A stretch of DNA of 64,000 nt from contig NZ_MVOI01000003.1 in the NCBI RefSeq assembly GCF_002283555.1, positions 1,414,798-1,478,797 on the forward strand, in the 5' to 3' direction. This document shows, piece by piece, positions 54,862 through 62,703 of the stretch. The notes under the pieces are model-generated. The model was not told the origin of the DNA, searched no databases, and worked only from the letters and a program-made list of their open reading frames with translations. The stretch is from Rubrivirga sp. SAORIC476 (GTDB lineage Bacteria; Bacteroidota; Rhodothermia; Rhodothermales; Rubricoccaceae). The stretch's first letter is position 1; every line of letters begins with the position of its first letter. A program made the position numbers and the translations under genes.

Positions 54862-55536
54862 ATGACACGCTCCCTCTCCTCTGCCCTCGCTGGATCCCTC
54901 GGGGTCGCCCTGCTCCTGGGCGCCTGCGACACGGCCGGGCCGTCTGCGTCCGCCGCGTTCGGTCCCTTCCCACCGGCCGACGTGTCGCTTCACCAGACGA
55001 CCATCGTCCCTCTCGACAAGAGTGGCACCGACCTGACGTACGCGTTCGCCGACGCCGACTCGACCTGGGACGGAACGTTCTCCGTGACGACCTACGACGA
55101 CGACGGCGCTCCCATCGTCACGTTCGAGCAGGACGCGTGGGTGGAGGCCAGCGGCGTCACCCGGTACGGGATCGACTTCTCCTGGAACCTCGCGATCGCG
55201 GAGAACGCCGAGATCTACTACCTAGACATCCTGGGCGACGACGTGCAGGTGAGGAGCATCATCACCGACGCCGAAGGGGATGACGGCGACGGCGACGGCG
55301 GCGACCCTGGCCACTCATTCCACACCGACCCCGAGGGCGAGATCCGCATCGACTACCCGCGGGAGGGGGACCCGAACGCCCCCAACGGAGGGATTCGGAA
55401 CGGCCTCGGCGAGCCGCTCGTCGGCATCACGGACGTGGCCGTCCGGTTCAAGGAGGGCACCGACGTCCCCGTCGCCGTGGAAGCGCGCTTCCGCTACCCC
55501 CACGGGGTGACCTTCACGTACACGGTCGAGAACTAG
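54862..55536 (+). CDS. Hypothetical lipoprotein in two-component island
   Basis: Not recognised. 224 residues, lipobox LLLGAC (Cys22). The mature part appears beta-rich (LTYAFADADSTWDGTFSVTTYDDDG, TRYGIDFSWNLAIAENAEIYYLDI) with an acidic Gly/Asp/His loop (DDGDGDGGDPGHSFHTD) that could bind a metal. It is not an obvious paralogue of the two lipoproteins at 51-53 kb. Placed between the two kinase genes and preceded by operator site C, it is probably part of the same regulon. Confidence 0.75.
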   Translation: MTRSLSSALAGSLGVALLLGACDTAGPSASAAFGPFPPADVSLHQTTIVPLDKSGTDLTYAFADADSTWDGTFSVTTYDDDGAPIVTFEQDAWVEASGVTRYGIDFSWNLAIAENAEIYYLDILGDDVQVRSIITDAEGDDGDGDGGDPGHSFHTDPEGEIRIDYPREGDPNAPNGGIRNGLGEPLVGITDVAVRFKEGTDVPVAVEARFRYPHGVTFTYTVEN

Positions 55537-55566
55537 CGCCGGCCCACCGCAGACTCGCGCCAACGG

Positions 55567-56820
55567 TCAGGAGGGGTCGGCCCCGAGAGGAACGGACATC
55601 TCGATGGTCGTCCGGCCGGGCACGCTCTCGATGCGCAGCGTACCGCCGAGCGCCTCGGCGCGCTCGGCCATCCCGGCGAGCCCGAGGTGCCCCTCTCGCT
55701 CGAAGGCGTGGAGATCGGCCGGGACCGCGAACCCCGCCCCGTCGTCAGCCACCGTGAGTCGGGCCCGTCGCTCGCCGTCCAGCGCATACTCGATGCGGAC
55801 CTGCTGCGCCTGGCCATGCTCGATGGCGTTGTTGACAGCTTCCTGCAGGACGCGGTAGAACGCGAGTCGCACCGGGTCTGGCAGGTCGCGCCCCTCGCTC
55901 TCCAGATGGTGATGGACCGCGAGCGCGGGATGGGAGGTGCGCAGACGGTCTACGAGGACGCGCACTGCGGGCGCGAGCCCGAAGGAGCCCAGCACCGGAG
56001 GCCGAAGCCCTTCCGAGATCTCGCGGAGTTCAGCGCCGACCCGCAGGAGTTCACCCTGAACCCGCTCGACGGCGGCCGACAGACTGTCTGCAGCTTCCCG
56101 GTCCGGCGCGCTCGGCGACCGACCGCGTCGCTTCCGCTCAGCGACAGCGAGTTGCATGCGGAGCGCCTGGATGTCCTGGAGGGGGCCGTCGTGCAGGTCG
56201 CGAGCGAGTCGGATCCGCTCTTCTTCGCGGCTCTCCACCAGCCGGCGCCTCGACGTTACCAGTCGTCGCTCCTGCTCGAGCGAGTGCTCCAAAGCTCTCC
56301 GCAGGCGGTAGACCCCCATGCCCCCACCCAGGAGCAGGAGAAGAAGCACGACGAGAACGCCGACCACAGGCGCACTCTGGGTCACGTCGGGATAGAGGCG
56401 CCCCGACTCGTACCCGTACCCCACGCCTTCGGTGTACATGTCTGCATACCCGAGCCTCCCCGCGCCGGCCCTGCCGAGGCTCCACAACAAGTAGGCGCCC
56501 GTGTGGAAGGGGTCGCCCTGCGCGGGCTGCACCCACACCGTACTGTCTGCTCCCAGGACCCACGACGCCCCCTCGTCACGAGGGCGTCTGTGCGGCGAGG
56601 ACCCGGCCGCGCGCTGCCTGGGCTCCAACTCCCAGAACCAGTCGAACAGAGCCTCTTGGCCAGCAAACCGCCCGTATTCGCGCAGGTACGGTTGGACGAG
56701 GGACTCCAACGGCACGACCGCGGAGTCTGGCGGCGCGGCCAGAGAGTCGGGCGACTGGGCAGACGCAGAGGGGAGGAGTCCAACGACCACGACTGTCGCG
56801 AACCGTAACAAATGCCTCAT
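55567..56820 (-). CDS. Second sensor histidine kinase with the same extracytoplasmic domain
   Basis: 417 residues: signal peptide (1-21, LLPSASA), extracytoplasmic domain (about 45-140: GRFAGQEALFDWFWELEPRQR ... ASWVLGADSTVWVQ ... GYADMYTEGVGYGYESG), a TM helix (about 150-172), HisKA_3 with His210 in LARDLHDGPLQDIQAL, and HATPase (VLQEAVNNAIEHG, DDGAGF). It parallels the kinase at 52955 along its whole length, including the ADSTVWVQ / RDSTVWIQ core. No response regulator is adjacent, so it may share the regulator at 54163. Operator site D lies 87 bp upstream. Confidence 0.9.
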   Translation of the reverse strand: MRHLLRFATVVVVGLLPSASAQSPDSLAAPPDSAVVPLESLVQPYLREYGRFAGQEALFDWFWELEPRQRAAGSSPHRRPRDEGASWVLGADSTVWVQPAQGDPFHTGAYLLWSLGRAGAGRLGYADMYTEGVGYGYESGRLYPDVTQSAPVVGVLVVLLLLLLGGGMGVYRLRRALEHSLEQERRLVTSRRRLVESREEERIRLARDLHDGPLQDIQALRMQLAVAERKRRGRSPSAPDREAADSLSAAVERVQGELLRVGAELREISEGLRPPVLGSFGLAPAVRVLVDRLRTSHPALAVHHHLESEGRDLPDPVRLAFYRVLQEAVNNAIEHGQAQQVRIEYALDGERRARLTVADDGAGFAVPADLHAFEREGHLGLAGMAERAEALGGTLRIESVPGRTTIEMSVPLGADPS

Positions 56821-56906
56821 CGAAAAAGATCAGCCTGGAGGGATGACGTGGCACAACCTAGCCGCGCCACCCACCTCCCCGGGGGCCGATACCGCTCGAT
56901 GTAGCA

Positions 56907-56918
56907 GTCGAAACCGAC
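56907..56918. promoter_or_regulatory. Candidate operator (dyad GTCnGAACCGAC), site D
   Basis: GTCGAAACCGAC, a one-arm-mismatch version of the dyad, upstream of the kinase at 56820. A -7-like TAGGTTGT is found between it and the gene (minus strand, 56860-56853). Confidence 0.5.
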
Positions 56919-57063
56919 TATTAAACGAGACCACAGGACTACGTCCTACCCCTCATCCGGTCTCAGGCCACCGACCTCCTTTCCCTCGGCTTCATCGCCT
57001 GTGCACGGTCGCAGCGACGGACGCGGCCGCCCGACGCCAGCACGGTGAGCAAGAAGCCGCTGC

Positions 57064-58128
57064 TCAGGGACTGGCCTCCGCCGCCTCCCGCTGCCGGCGA
57101 ATGCGGGTCTGCTCCTGGAGGTACTGGCTCCAGCGGGCCGCCTTCGCGTTGTGCTCGGCGACGGTCCGGCTGAAGTCGTGGCCGCCCGTGCCGTCGGCGA
57201 CGAAGAAGAGGAAGTCGTGCGACTCGTTGTCCAGGACCGCCTCGACGGTGCCGTCGGAGGGGTTGGTGATGGGGCCGGGCGGGAGGCCGTCGATGAGGTA
57301 CGTGTTGTAGGCGCTCGGGAAGGCGTAGTCGCTGAAGAAGAGGCGCCGCATCTGCGGCTCGCCGCCCTCCTCCATGAGCGCGAACTGGACGGTCGGGTCG
57401 GCCTGGAGGCGCATGGTGCCCGCCGACGTGCGGCCGAGGAGGCGGTTGAGGTAGAGCCCCGCGATGCGTCGGCGCTCCTCTGGCTTACGGGCCTCCCACT
57501 CGACGAGCGAGGCGAGCGTGACCACCTCGTCCGGCGTCAGGCCGAGGGCGTCGGCCTTGGCGCGGCGGGCGTCGGTCCAGAAGCGGTCGTAGCGCTCGTG
57601 GATGCGGCGCAGCGCCGTCTCGGCGTCGTCGGTCCAGTACATGTCGAACGTCTCGGCCAGCATCTGGCCGTGGAGGTGCGCCACGTCGGTGCCGAGCGAC
57701 TCGGCGAAGGCGGGGTCGCGGAGCAGGCGGGCGACCTCGGTGGAGTCGGTGCCGAGCTGGTTCCGGAGCACGCGGGCGGTCCGCTCAGGACGCGAGCCGG
57801 GCGGAATGGTGATGCGGATCGGGTCTTGGAGCCCCTTCCGGATTTTGTCGAGCACGGCCCAGTTGCTCATGCCGGGCTCGATGTAGTAGTGACCCGTCTT
57901 GACCTGGTCGGCCCAGCCGGTGAGCCGCCCGAAGAGCTCCATCGAGGACCGGTTGGCGAGCGCATCGGCGGACTCCAACGAGTCGAGCGCGGCCTCGAAG
58001 CCCGTCCCCTCGGGGATCCGCACGCTGTGGCGCTCGGTGCCGCCGACGTTGGACGAGAAGGCGAACCACCAGACCGCACCCGCGGCGAGGGCGCCGATGG
58101 CGAGAACGAGGAGAAAGAGCTTTTTCAT
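57064..58128 (-). CDS. mltG: Endolytic murein transglycosylase MltG
   Basis: A 354-residue YceG/MltG: single N-terminal TM helix (LFLLVLAIGALAAGAVWWFAF), a LysM-like segment (HSVRIPEGTGFEAALDSL), and the lytic domain with Glu210/Glu212 in SLVEWEA, matching the family ASxVExE catalytic stretch, plus YNTYLIDGLPPGPITNPS and the C-terminal FFVADGTGGHDFSRTVAEHN. It cleaves nascent peptidoglycan strands in the periplasm. Length is normal; it stands alone here. Confidence 0.95.
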   Translation of the reverse strand: MKKLFLLVLAIGALAAGAVWWFAFSSNVGGTERHSVRIPEGTGFEAALDSLESADALANRSSMELFGRLTGWADQVKTGHYYIEPGMSNWAVLDKIRKGLQDPIRITIPPGSRPERTARVLRNQLGTDSTEVARLLRDPAFAESLGTDVAHLHGQMLAETFDMYWTDDAETALRRIHERYDRFWTDARRAKADALGLTPDEVVTLASLVEWEARKPEERRRIAGLYLNRLLGRTSAGTMRLQADPTVQFALMEEGGEPQMRRLFFSDYAFPSAYNTYLIDGLPPGPITNPSDGTVEAVLDNESHDFLFFVADGTGGHDFSRTVAEHNAKAARWSQYLQEQTRIRRQREAAEASP

Positions 58129-58258
58129 CGAGAGGGGAACGCAGAAACGAGAGGTCTGGCAGACAGGGGGAGCGCCCTCCCCATCCCGTCCCAGGGTGCC
58201 GGGGCGAGACCTGCCACGCGGCGGAGAGGACGCGGCATGCGGCTAACGCGACATGCGG

Positions 58259-58795
58259 CTAGGCCGCACCGTCCCCGCCGGCCTCGGCGCCGAGGCCGGC
58301 CGGCTGGTCGCGGCTGTCGACGGCGCAGACGGTGTGGATGCCGCCGCGGACCGTGTAGTCGGTCGTGACGACGAGATGGTGGGGGTCGCCGAGGTGGCGC
58401 ATCAGGTCCTCGAAGAGGAGCGCCGTGATGTCCTCCTGGGCCGCGCCGATGTGGCGCCAGCTCATGAGGTAGTACTTCAGGCTCTTCAGCTCCAGCAGCC
58501 ACGAGCCGGGCACGTACTCGATGCGGACCGTCCCGGAGTCCGGCAGCCCGGAGAACGGGCAAAGCGCCGTAAACTCGCCGGGCTCGGTCGTGTACGTCAC
58601 CACCTGACGCGCGGCGTGCGTGTAGGGCATCCGGTGGATGTCCTGCTGGCGGGCGTCCGGCGGGAGGAACAGCGCGACGCGGCCCTCAGGCTCGATGCCG
58701 TAGCGCGCCATGTGCGCCAGCGAGGCCTTCGTGTGATCGAGGGCGCGCTGGTGGAAGTCGTCGAGGCGGTCGGCCGCGGTCGGCGTGTCGGCCAT
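58259..58795 (-). CDS. queF: preQ1 synthase (NADPH-dependent 7-cyano-7-deazaguanine reductase), short form
   Basis: A 178-residue QueF. The catalytic Cys79 is in FTALCPFSGLPDSG with Asp86, and the QueF motif LELKSLKYYLMSWRHIG follows (102-118), then AQEDITALLFEDL. It reduces the nitrile preQ0 to the amine preQ1 for queuosine in tRNA. The start at 58795 removes an unrelated upstream open stretch. The last about 12 residues (DQPAGLGAEAGGDGAA) lie over a perfect palindrome and look like an added tail. It is divergent from queC. Confidence 0.92.
   Translation of the reverse strand: MADTPTAADRLDDFHQRALDHTKASLAHMARYGIEPEGRVALFLPPDARQQDIHRMPYTHAARQVVTYTTEPGEFTALCPFSGLPDSGTVRIEYVPGSWLLELKSLKYYLMSWRHIGAAQEDITALLFEDLMRHLGDPHHLVVTTDYTVRGGIHTVCAVDSRDQPAGLGAEAGGDGAA
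58277..58300. repeat. Perfect 24-bp REP-like palindrome inside the 3' end of queF
   Basis: CCTCGG-CG-CCGAGG core (58282-58295) extended by GCCGG/CCGGC on both sides. It encodes part of the queF C-terminal tail. Confidence 0.65.
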
Positions 58796-58980
58796 GGCGA
58801 AGGCGGTGGGGCGGGGCAGGATAGCAACGCCCCCGGCGGAGCCCCGGTGCGCGGCGAAGAAGAGGGAATGGGGAAAAGAGGAAACAGGAATCGGGAACGA
58901 GGAATCAGGGACCGGGTCTCCCGGGTCCACCGCCTGCCCGACTCTGCGAATGCCGCCTCCGGGTCTCGCCCCGATGCCTG

Positions 58981-59709
58981 ATGCCTGACTCCTCGAACGC
59001 CCTCGTCCTCTTCTCCGGCGGCCAGGACTCGACGACGTGCCTCTTCTGGGCGCTCGCGCCTGACGGCGGCGCGTTCGACCACGTCGAGGCCGTCGCCTTC
59101 CGCTACGGCCAGCGCCACGCCGTCGAGATCGAGCAGGCCCGCGCCATCGCCGAGGCGGCCGGGGTCCCGCTCACCGTCCTCGACCTGACCGGCCTTCTCT
59201 CGGGCTCGGCTCTCCTCGCCGACGAGGCCGCCGACACCAACGACGCGCACGCGCTCGCGCCCGACCTCCCAGCGTCGTTCGTGCCCGGCCGCAACGCGCT
59301 CTTCCTGACCGCCGCCGCCTCGCTCGGCTTCACCCGCGGCATCGCAGACCTCGTCGGCGGCATGTGCCAGACCGACTACTCCGGCTACCCGGACTGCCGC
59401 CTCGACTTTGTCGAGTCCCAGGCGCAGACGCTGTCGCTGGCCCTCGACACGGACCTCCGCATCCACACGCCGCTCATGCACCTCACCAAGGCCGAGACCT
59501 GGAAGCTGGCCGCCGACCTCGGCACCGTGCGCGGGCTGGACGTGCTAGAGACGGTCCGCGAGATGAGCCACACCGACTACCACGGCGACCGGACGCAGCG
59601 CCACGCGTGGGGCTACGGCCGGCTCGACAACCCCGCCTCGGTGCTCCGGGCGAAGGGCCACGCAGAGGCCGTCGCGAAGGGGTGGGTCCCCGATGTGGAC
59701 CTCCCCTAG
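58981..59709 (+). CDS. queC: QueC-like 7-cyano-7-deazaguanine synthase lacking the zinc cysteines
   Basis: 242 residues. The N-terminal PP-loop SGGQDSTTCLFWAL (12-25), RYGQRHAVEI, VPGRNALFLT and CQTDYSGYPDCR are textbook QueC, the enzyme making preQ0 from 7-carboxy-7-deazaguanine. In QueC the C-terminus normally carries four zinc cysteines (a TCY and a GYGCGxCxxC block). Here the equivalent positions are Asp199 (TDY), Arg214, Asn217 and Ser220, while the surrounding SHTDYHGDRTQRHAWGYG and LRAKG are kept. It may fold without zinc, work differently or be impaired. It is divergent from queF; queE is 2 kb away. Confidence 0.85.
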   Translation: MPDSSNALVLFSGGQDSTTCLFWALAPDGGAFDHVEAVAFRYGQRHAVEIEQARAIAEAAGVPLTVLDLTGLLSGSALLADEAADTNDAHALAPDLPASFVPGRNALFLTAAASLGFTRGIADLVGGMCQTDYSGYPDCRLDFVESQAQTLSLALDTDLRIHTPLMHLTKAETWKLAADLGTVRGLDVLETVREMSHTDYHGDRTQRHAWGYGRLDNPASVLRAKGHAEAVAKGWVPDVDLP

Positions 59710-59739
59710 GAGCAGACCGAAACCCTCCTGGCGCAGGCC

Positions 59740-61224
59740 TCAGTCGTGCCCGAACGCGTCGGCCAGCGTGCCGAGGTGTCGGCCGAACTGGGCCATGACG
59801 AACAGGTGCGCGACGGCCTGCGTGAGCCGGTAGAGGCCCCACGGCAGGCGCGGCGCGAAGTCGTGGATGGCCGCCAGCAACGTCGTCCCGCCGAGCACCT
59901 CGCGGAACTCAAGCCGCGCCCGGCGGCGTGTGTCGACATCGGCGAGCAGGCCGCCGGTCACATAGAACAGCGCTCGGTCCGGCGTGCTGCGGTCGGGCGA
60001 GTGCGTCAGCTCCAGAACCGGCTTTGGCAGCGGGCGGACGTGGAAGCGCGCCACGTACTGCCCCGCCGACTCGTCGACCCGGACGCGGATGAAGGGGCCG
60101 GCGAACCCGTCCAGCCACCTCATGTACTCGCGTCCCGCCCACTCAGCCGAGCGGCCTCGGGGCAAGCGGTAGCGCTGCACCGAACGGACGAGTTGCTCTT
60201 CGCGGATCGTCGCGTCGTCCTGCTTGCGGTGTGTGTGCCGGGCGTCCGGGAAGGGACGGCCGCCGGGCGCGATCGCCTCCCGGAGCGCCTCCTTGAACGG
60301 CGTCGCCCCGTGCGCCAGGGCCTCCTGCACCCGGTTCGGGCGGGCGACCATGTCGTGGCGGAGGCTCGCGATCAGCGGTCCCACGAGGGCGCGAGGGCTC
60401 CGCGTGGTCAGGCTCACCCACAGCGTCGACAGCCTCGGCGTGATGACCGGCACCCCGGAGGCCGGGCGACGCACGCCGAGCACCTCGGCCGTCTGCTCCA
60501 GCATCTCGCGGTAGCTCATCACCTCGGGCCCGGCCACATCGAAAACCCCCCCGAAGCGGTCCGGCGCCCCGAGCACGAGCCGGAATGCGCGAACCACGTC
60601 CACCAGAGCGATGGGTTGCGTGTCGGACTCCGTCCACTCCGGCAGCAGCATCGCGGGAAGCCGTCGGACGAGGTTGACCAGAATCCGGAGGGACGAGCCG
60701 CCCTTGCCGACGACGAGCCCGGTCCGGAGCGTCGTCACGGGGACGCCGTGGCTGGCGAGCGCGCGCTCGACCTCCCAGCGGCTCTGGAGATGGTGGGAGA
60801 GATGCGCTGTGTCCTCGGGCAGAAGACCGCTCAGGTACACGATCTGGCGGACCCCGTTGCGCTTCGCCGCCCGCGCGAAGTTGTCGGCCAGGATCAGGTC
60901 GAGGTCGGCGAAGGTGCCCTGCGTCAGCCGGGACGAGGGCAGCATCGAGTGGACGAGGTAGATCGCCAGATCGGCGCCCTCCAGGCCCTGCTCGACTTCG
61001 CGGAGCGAGTACAGGTCACAATGGCGCCACACGATCGGGTCGCCGGCGTCCTTCCGCGCCGCCCGGTTGGGGGAGCGCGTCAGGCCGACGAGATCGTAGT
61101 CGTCAGCGAGGGCGCGGCGGAGGGCGGTGCCCACGAACCCGGACGCTCCCGCGATGGCAACGGTCGGCCGATCGGGGACGGTGGCATCGGGGGATGGCGG
61201 CGCGAGCGCCTCGGTGGCGAGCAC
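59740..61224 (-). CDS. Atypical SDR / NAD(P)-binding epimerase-like protein with C-terminal extension
   Basis: 494 residues from GTG 61224. The N-terminal Rossmann domain has AGASGFVGTAL (GxxGxxG) near 24-34, the YLSGLLPE segment and an LRTGLVVGKGGSSLRILVNLV block typical of NmrA/YbjT-like atypical SDRs. It lacks an obvious YxxxK. The C-terminal about 190 residues (REYMRWLDGFAGPFIRVRV ... ARLEFREVLGGTTLLAAIHDFAPRLPWGLYRLTQAVAHLFV) look like the extension found in related membrane-associated or SRPBCC-type proteins. It is the third gene of a three-gene minus-strand operon. The substrate is unknown. Confidence 0.8.
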   Translation of the reverse strand: MLATEALAPPSPDATVPDRPTVAIAGASGFVGTALRRALADDYDLVGLTRSPNRAARKDAGDPIVWRHCDLYSLREVEQGLEGADLAIYLVHSMLPSSRLTQGTFADLDLILADNFARAAKRNGVRQIVYLSGLLPEDTAHLSHHLQSRWEVERALASHGVPVTTLRTGLVVGKGGSSLRILVNLVRRLPAMLLPEWTESDTQPIALVDVVRAFRLVLGAPDRFGGVFDVAGPEVMSYREMLEQTAEVLGVRRPASGVPVITPRLSTLWVSLTTRSPRALVGPLIASLRHDMVARPNRVQEALAHGATPFKEALREAIAPGGRPFPDARHTHRKQDDATIREEQLVRSVQRYRLPRGRSAEWAGREYMRWLDGFAGPFIRVRVDESAGQYVARFHVRPLPKPVLELTHSPDRSTPDRALFYVTGGLLADVDTRRRARLEFREVLGGTTLLAAIHDFAPRLPWGLYRLTQAVAHLFVMAQFGRHLGTLADAFGHD

Positions 61225-61226
61225 GG

Positions 61227-61610
61227 TCAGCGCCTCAGCCCGATCACGAACCCGGCCAGCAGCGCCAGCCCGGCGGCCACGTAGGTGGCCTCGCGAGGGG
61301 GCGTGACCTGGACGGCATCCAGCCCGACGGCCTTTGCCAACCGCCCGGCCTGCGCCGAGGGCCCGACCGCCAGCACCGCCCGGCCACCGACCGTCACGTC
61401 GACATCGACGCCGACCGCCGAGAGTGTGTCGGTGAGCGCGCGGACGAGGTGACGGCCGGGGCGGCGGGCCTGGAACAGTCGGTAGGCCGTCGCCGCACTG
61501 TCGACGGCGATGGTGACGCGTGCCCCGTCGCCGCGGATCGCAACGGGGTGGCCATCGACCGACAGGTCCAGGTCGGCGTCGACGAAGAGTTGCCTGCGGA
61601 GCGGCGGCAT
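61227..61610 (-). CDS. Small hypothetical protein with C-terminal membrane anchor
   Basis: Not recognised. 127 residues: a soluble N-terminal domain (LFVDADLDLSVDGHPVAIRG...) and a C-terminal TM helix (TYVAAGLALLAGFVIGL). Its ATG overlaps the TGA of the upstream small gene (ATGA), and the SDR gene begins 2 bp after its stop, so all three are one operon. Confidence 0.65.
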   Translation of the reverse strand: MPPLRRQLFVDADLDLSVDGHPVAIRGDGARVTIAVDSAATAYRLFQARRPGRHLVRALTDTLSAVGVDVDVTVGGRAVLAVGPSAQAGRLAKAVGLDAVQVTPPREATYVAAGLALLAGFVIGLRR

Positions 61611-61825
61611 CAGCTCGCGGCGCCGCCGTTCTCGGCGTCCCGGGTGCGGATCCGGATGGTGCCGTTCATCTTCCACTGCGCGTGGCTGGCGGCGTCGCCG
61701 GTGCCGCTGGGCACCTGGAGGTCGAAGTCGTCGAACTCGTACTCGATCTCGGCGCCGCGGCCGGTGAGCTTGTCGTAGAGGCCGATCGCGAGATCGGGCC
61801 AGGTCTGGGTCTGGGAGTCTGCCAT
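61610..61825 (-). CDS. Small hypothetical protein
   Basis: Not recognised. 71 residues (MADSQTQTWPDLAIGLYDKL...), acidic middle (EIEYEFDDFDLQVPSG) and AQWKMNGTIRIRTRDAEN. It is the first gene of the operon with 61227 and 59740; coupling by ATGA overlap supports it as a real gene. Confidence 0.65.
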   Translation of the reverse strand: MADSQTQTWPDLAIGLYDKLTGRGAEIEYEFDDFDLQVPSGTGDAASHAQWKMNGTIRIRTRDAENGGAAS

Positions 61826-61950
61826 GGAAGGGAGGATGGAAGTAGACCCTCCGTATCGGCCCCGGACGCACCGGTTCGCGCCGATCGAAGAATGAGGCTG
61901 TTCCCGACGCGACCGTGCGGGTCCCCCTTGCGACGCCGTTTCTTCGCCTC

Positions 61951-62703
61951 ATGAGTGCCTCCCTTCCGACCGTCGAGACCGAGACCGGGCTGGCCGCCCG
62001 ACTGGCGGCGTCGCCCGCCGGGCCGAAGCGCTACGCCGTCAAGGCGCTCTGGCGGACGGTCCAGGGCGAGGGCACCCAGGCCGGGCGCGCGGCCGTCTTT
62101 GTCCGCCTGGCGGGCTGCAACCTGTGGAGCGGCTTCGAGGCCGACCGCACGCGCGACGCGGCCCGGTCGGGCGCCGACTGCCCGCTCTGGTGCGACACCG
62201 AGTTCACGCCGCCGGACGCGGTCAAGCTCTCCGCCGCCGACCTCGCCCGCGCCGCTGCCGAGGCGGGCGGGGCGGTCCGGTTCTGCGTGCTGACAGGCGG
62301 CGAACCGCTCCTCCAGGCCGACGCCGCGCTCCTCCGCGCGCTCCACGCCGAGAGGTTCGTCGTGGCCGTCGAGACCAACGGCACGCAGCGCCTCGCCGAC
62401 GCCTTCGGTGAGGACCCCGCCGACCACCCGGACTGGGTCGTGTGCAGCCCCAAGCTGCCCGAGGCTCAGCTCCCGCTGGAGGCGTGCGACGAGCTCAAGC
62501 TGGTCGTCCCGGACTACCGGCCGGAGGCCTATGCGTCGATGGCGACCCGCGTCCGCGAGCACGCGGGGCGGCGGGCACTCTGGCTCCAGCCCGAGGACGG
62601 CCCGCGGCTGACGGAGGCGACGCGGCTGGCGCTCGACCTCGTGTTTCAGGACCCACGCTGGCGGGTCTCGGTGCAGACACACAAGGCGCTCGGCGTAGAC
62701 TGA
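61951..62703 (+). CDS. queE: 7-carboxy-7-deazaguanine synthase (radical SAM QueE)
   Basis: A 250-residue QueE: KALWRTVQGEGTQAGRAAVFVRL (31-53), iron-sulfur cysteines Cys56 (AGCNLWSGFEADR), Cys77 and Cys81 (CPLWCDTEF), LTGGEPLLQ and VAVETNGTQRL. It converts carboxy-tetrahydropterin to CDG, the QueC substrate. The cluster cysteines are spaced C-x20-C-x3-C, wider than the C-x14-C-x2-C of well-known QueE proteins. The ATG at 61951 fits; an upstream in-frame GTG at 61915 is possible. queD is not in this window. Confidence 0.92.
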   Translation: MSASLPTVETETGLAARLAASPAGPKRYAVKALWRTVQGEGTQAGRAAVFVRLAGCNLWSGFEADRTRDAARSGADCPLWCDTEFTPPDAVKLSAADLARAAAEAGGAVRFCVLTGGEPLLQADAALLRALHAERFVVAVETNGTQRLADAFGEDPADHPDWVVCSPKLPEAQLPLEACDELKLVVPDYRPEAYASMATRVREHAGRRALWLQPEDGPRLTEATRLALDLVFQDPRWRVSVQTHKALGVD

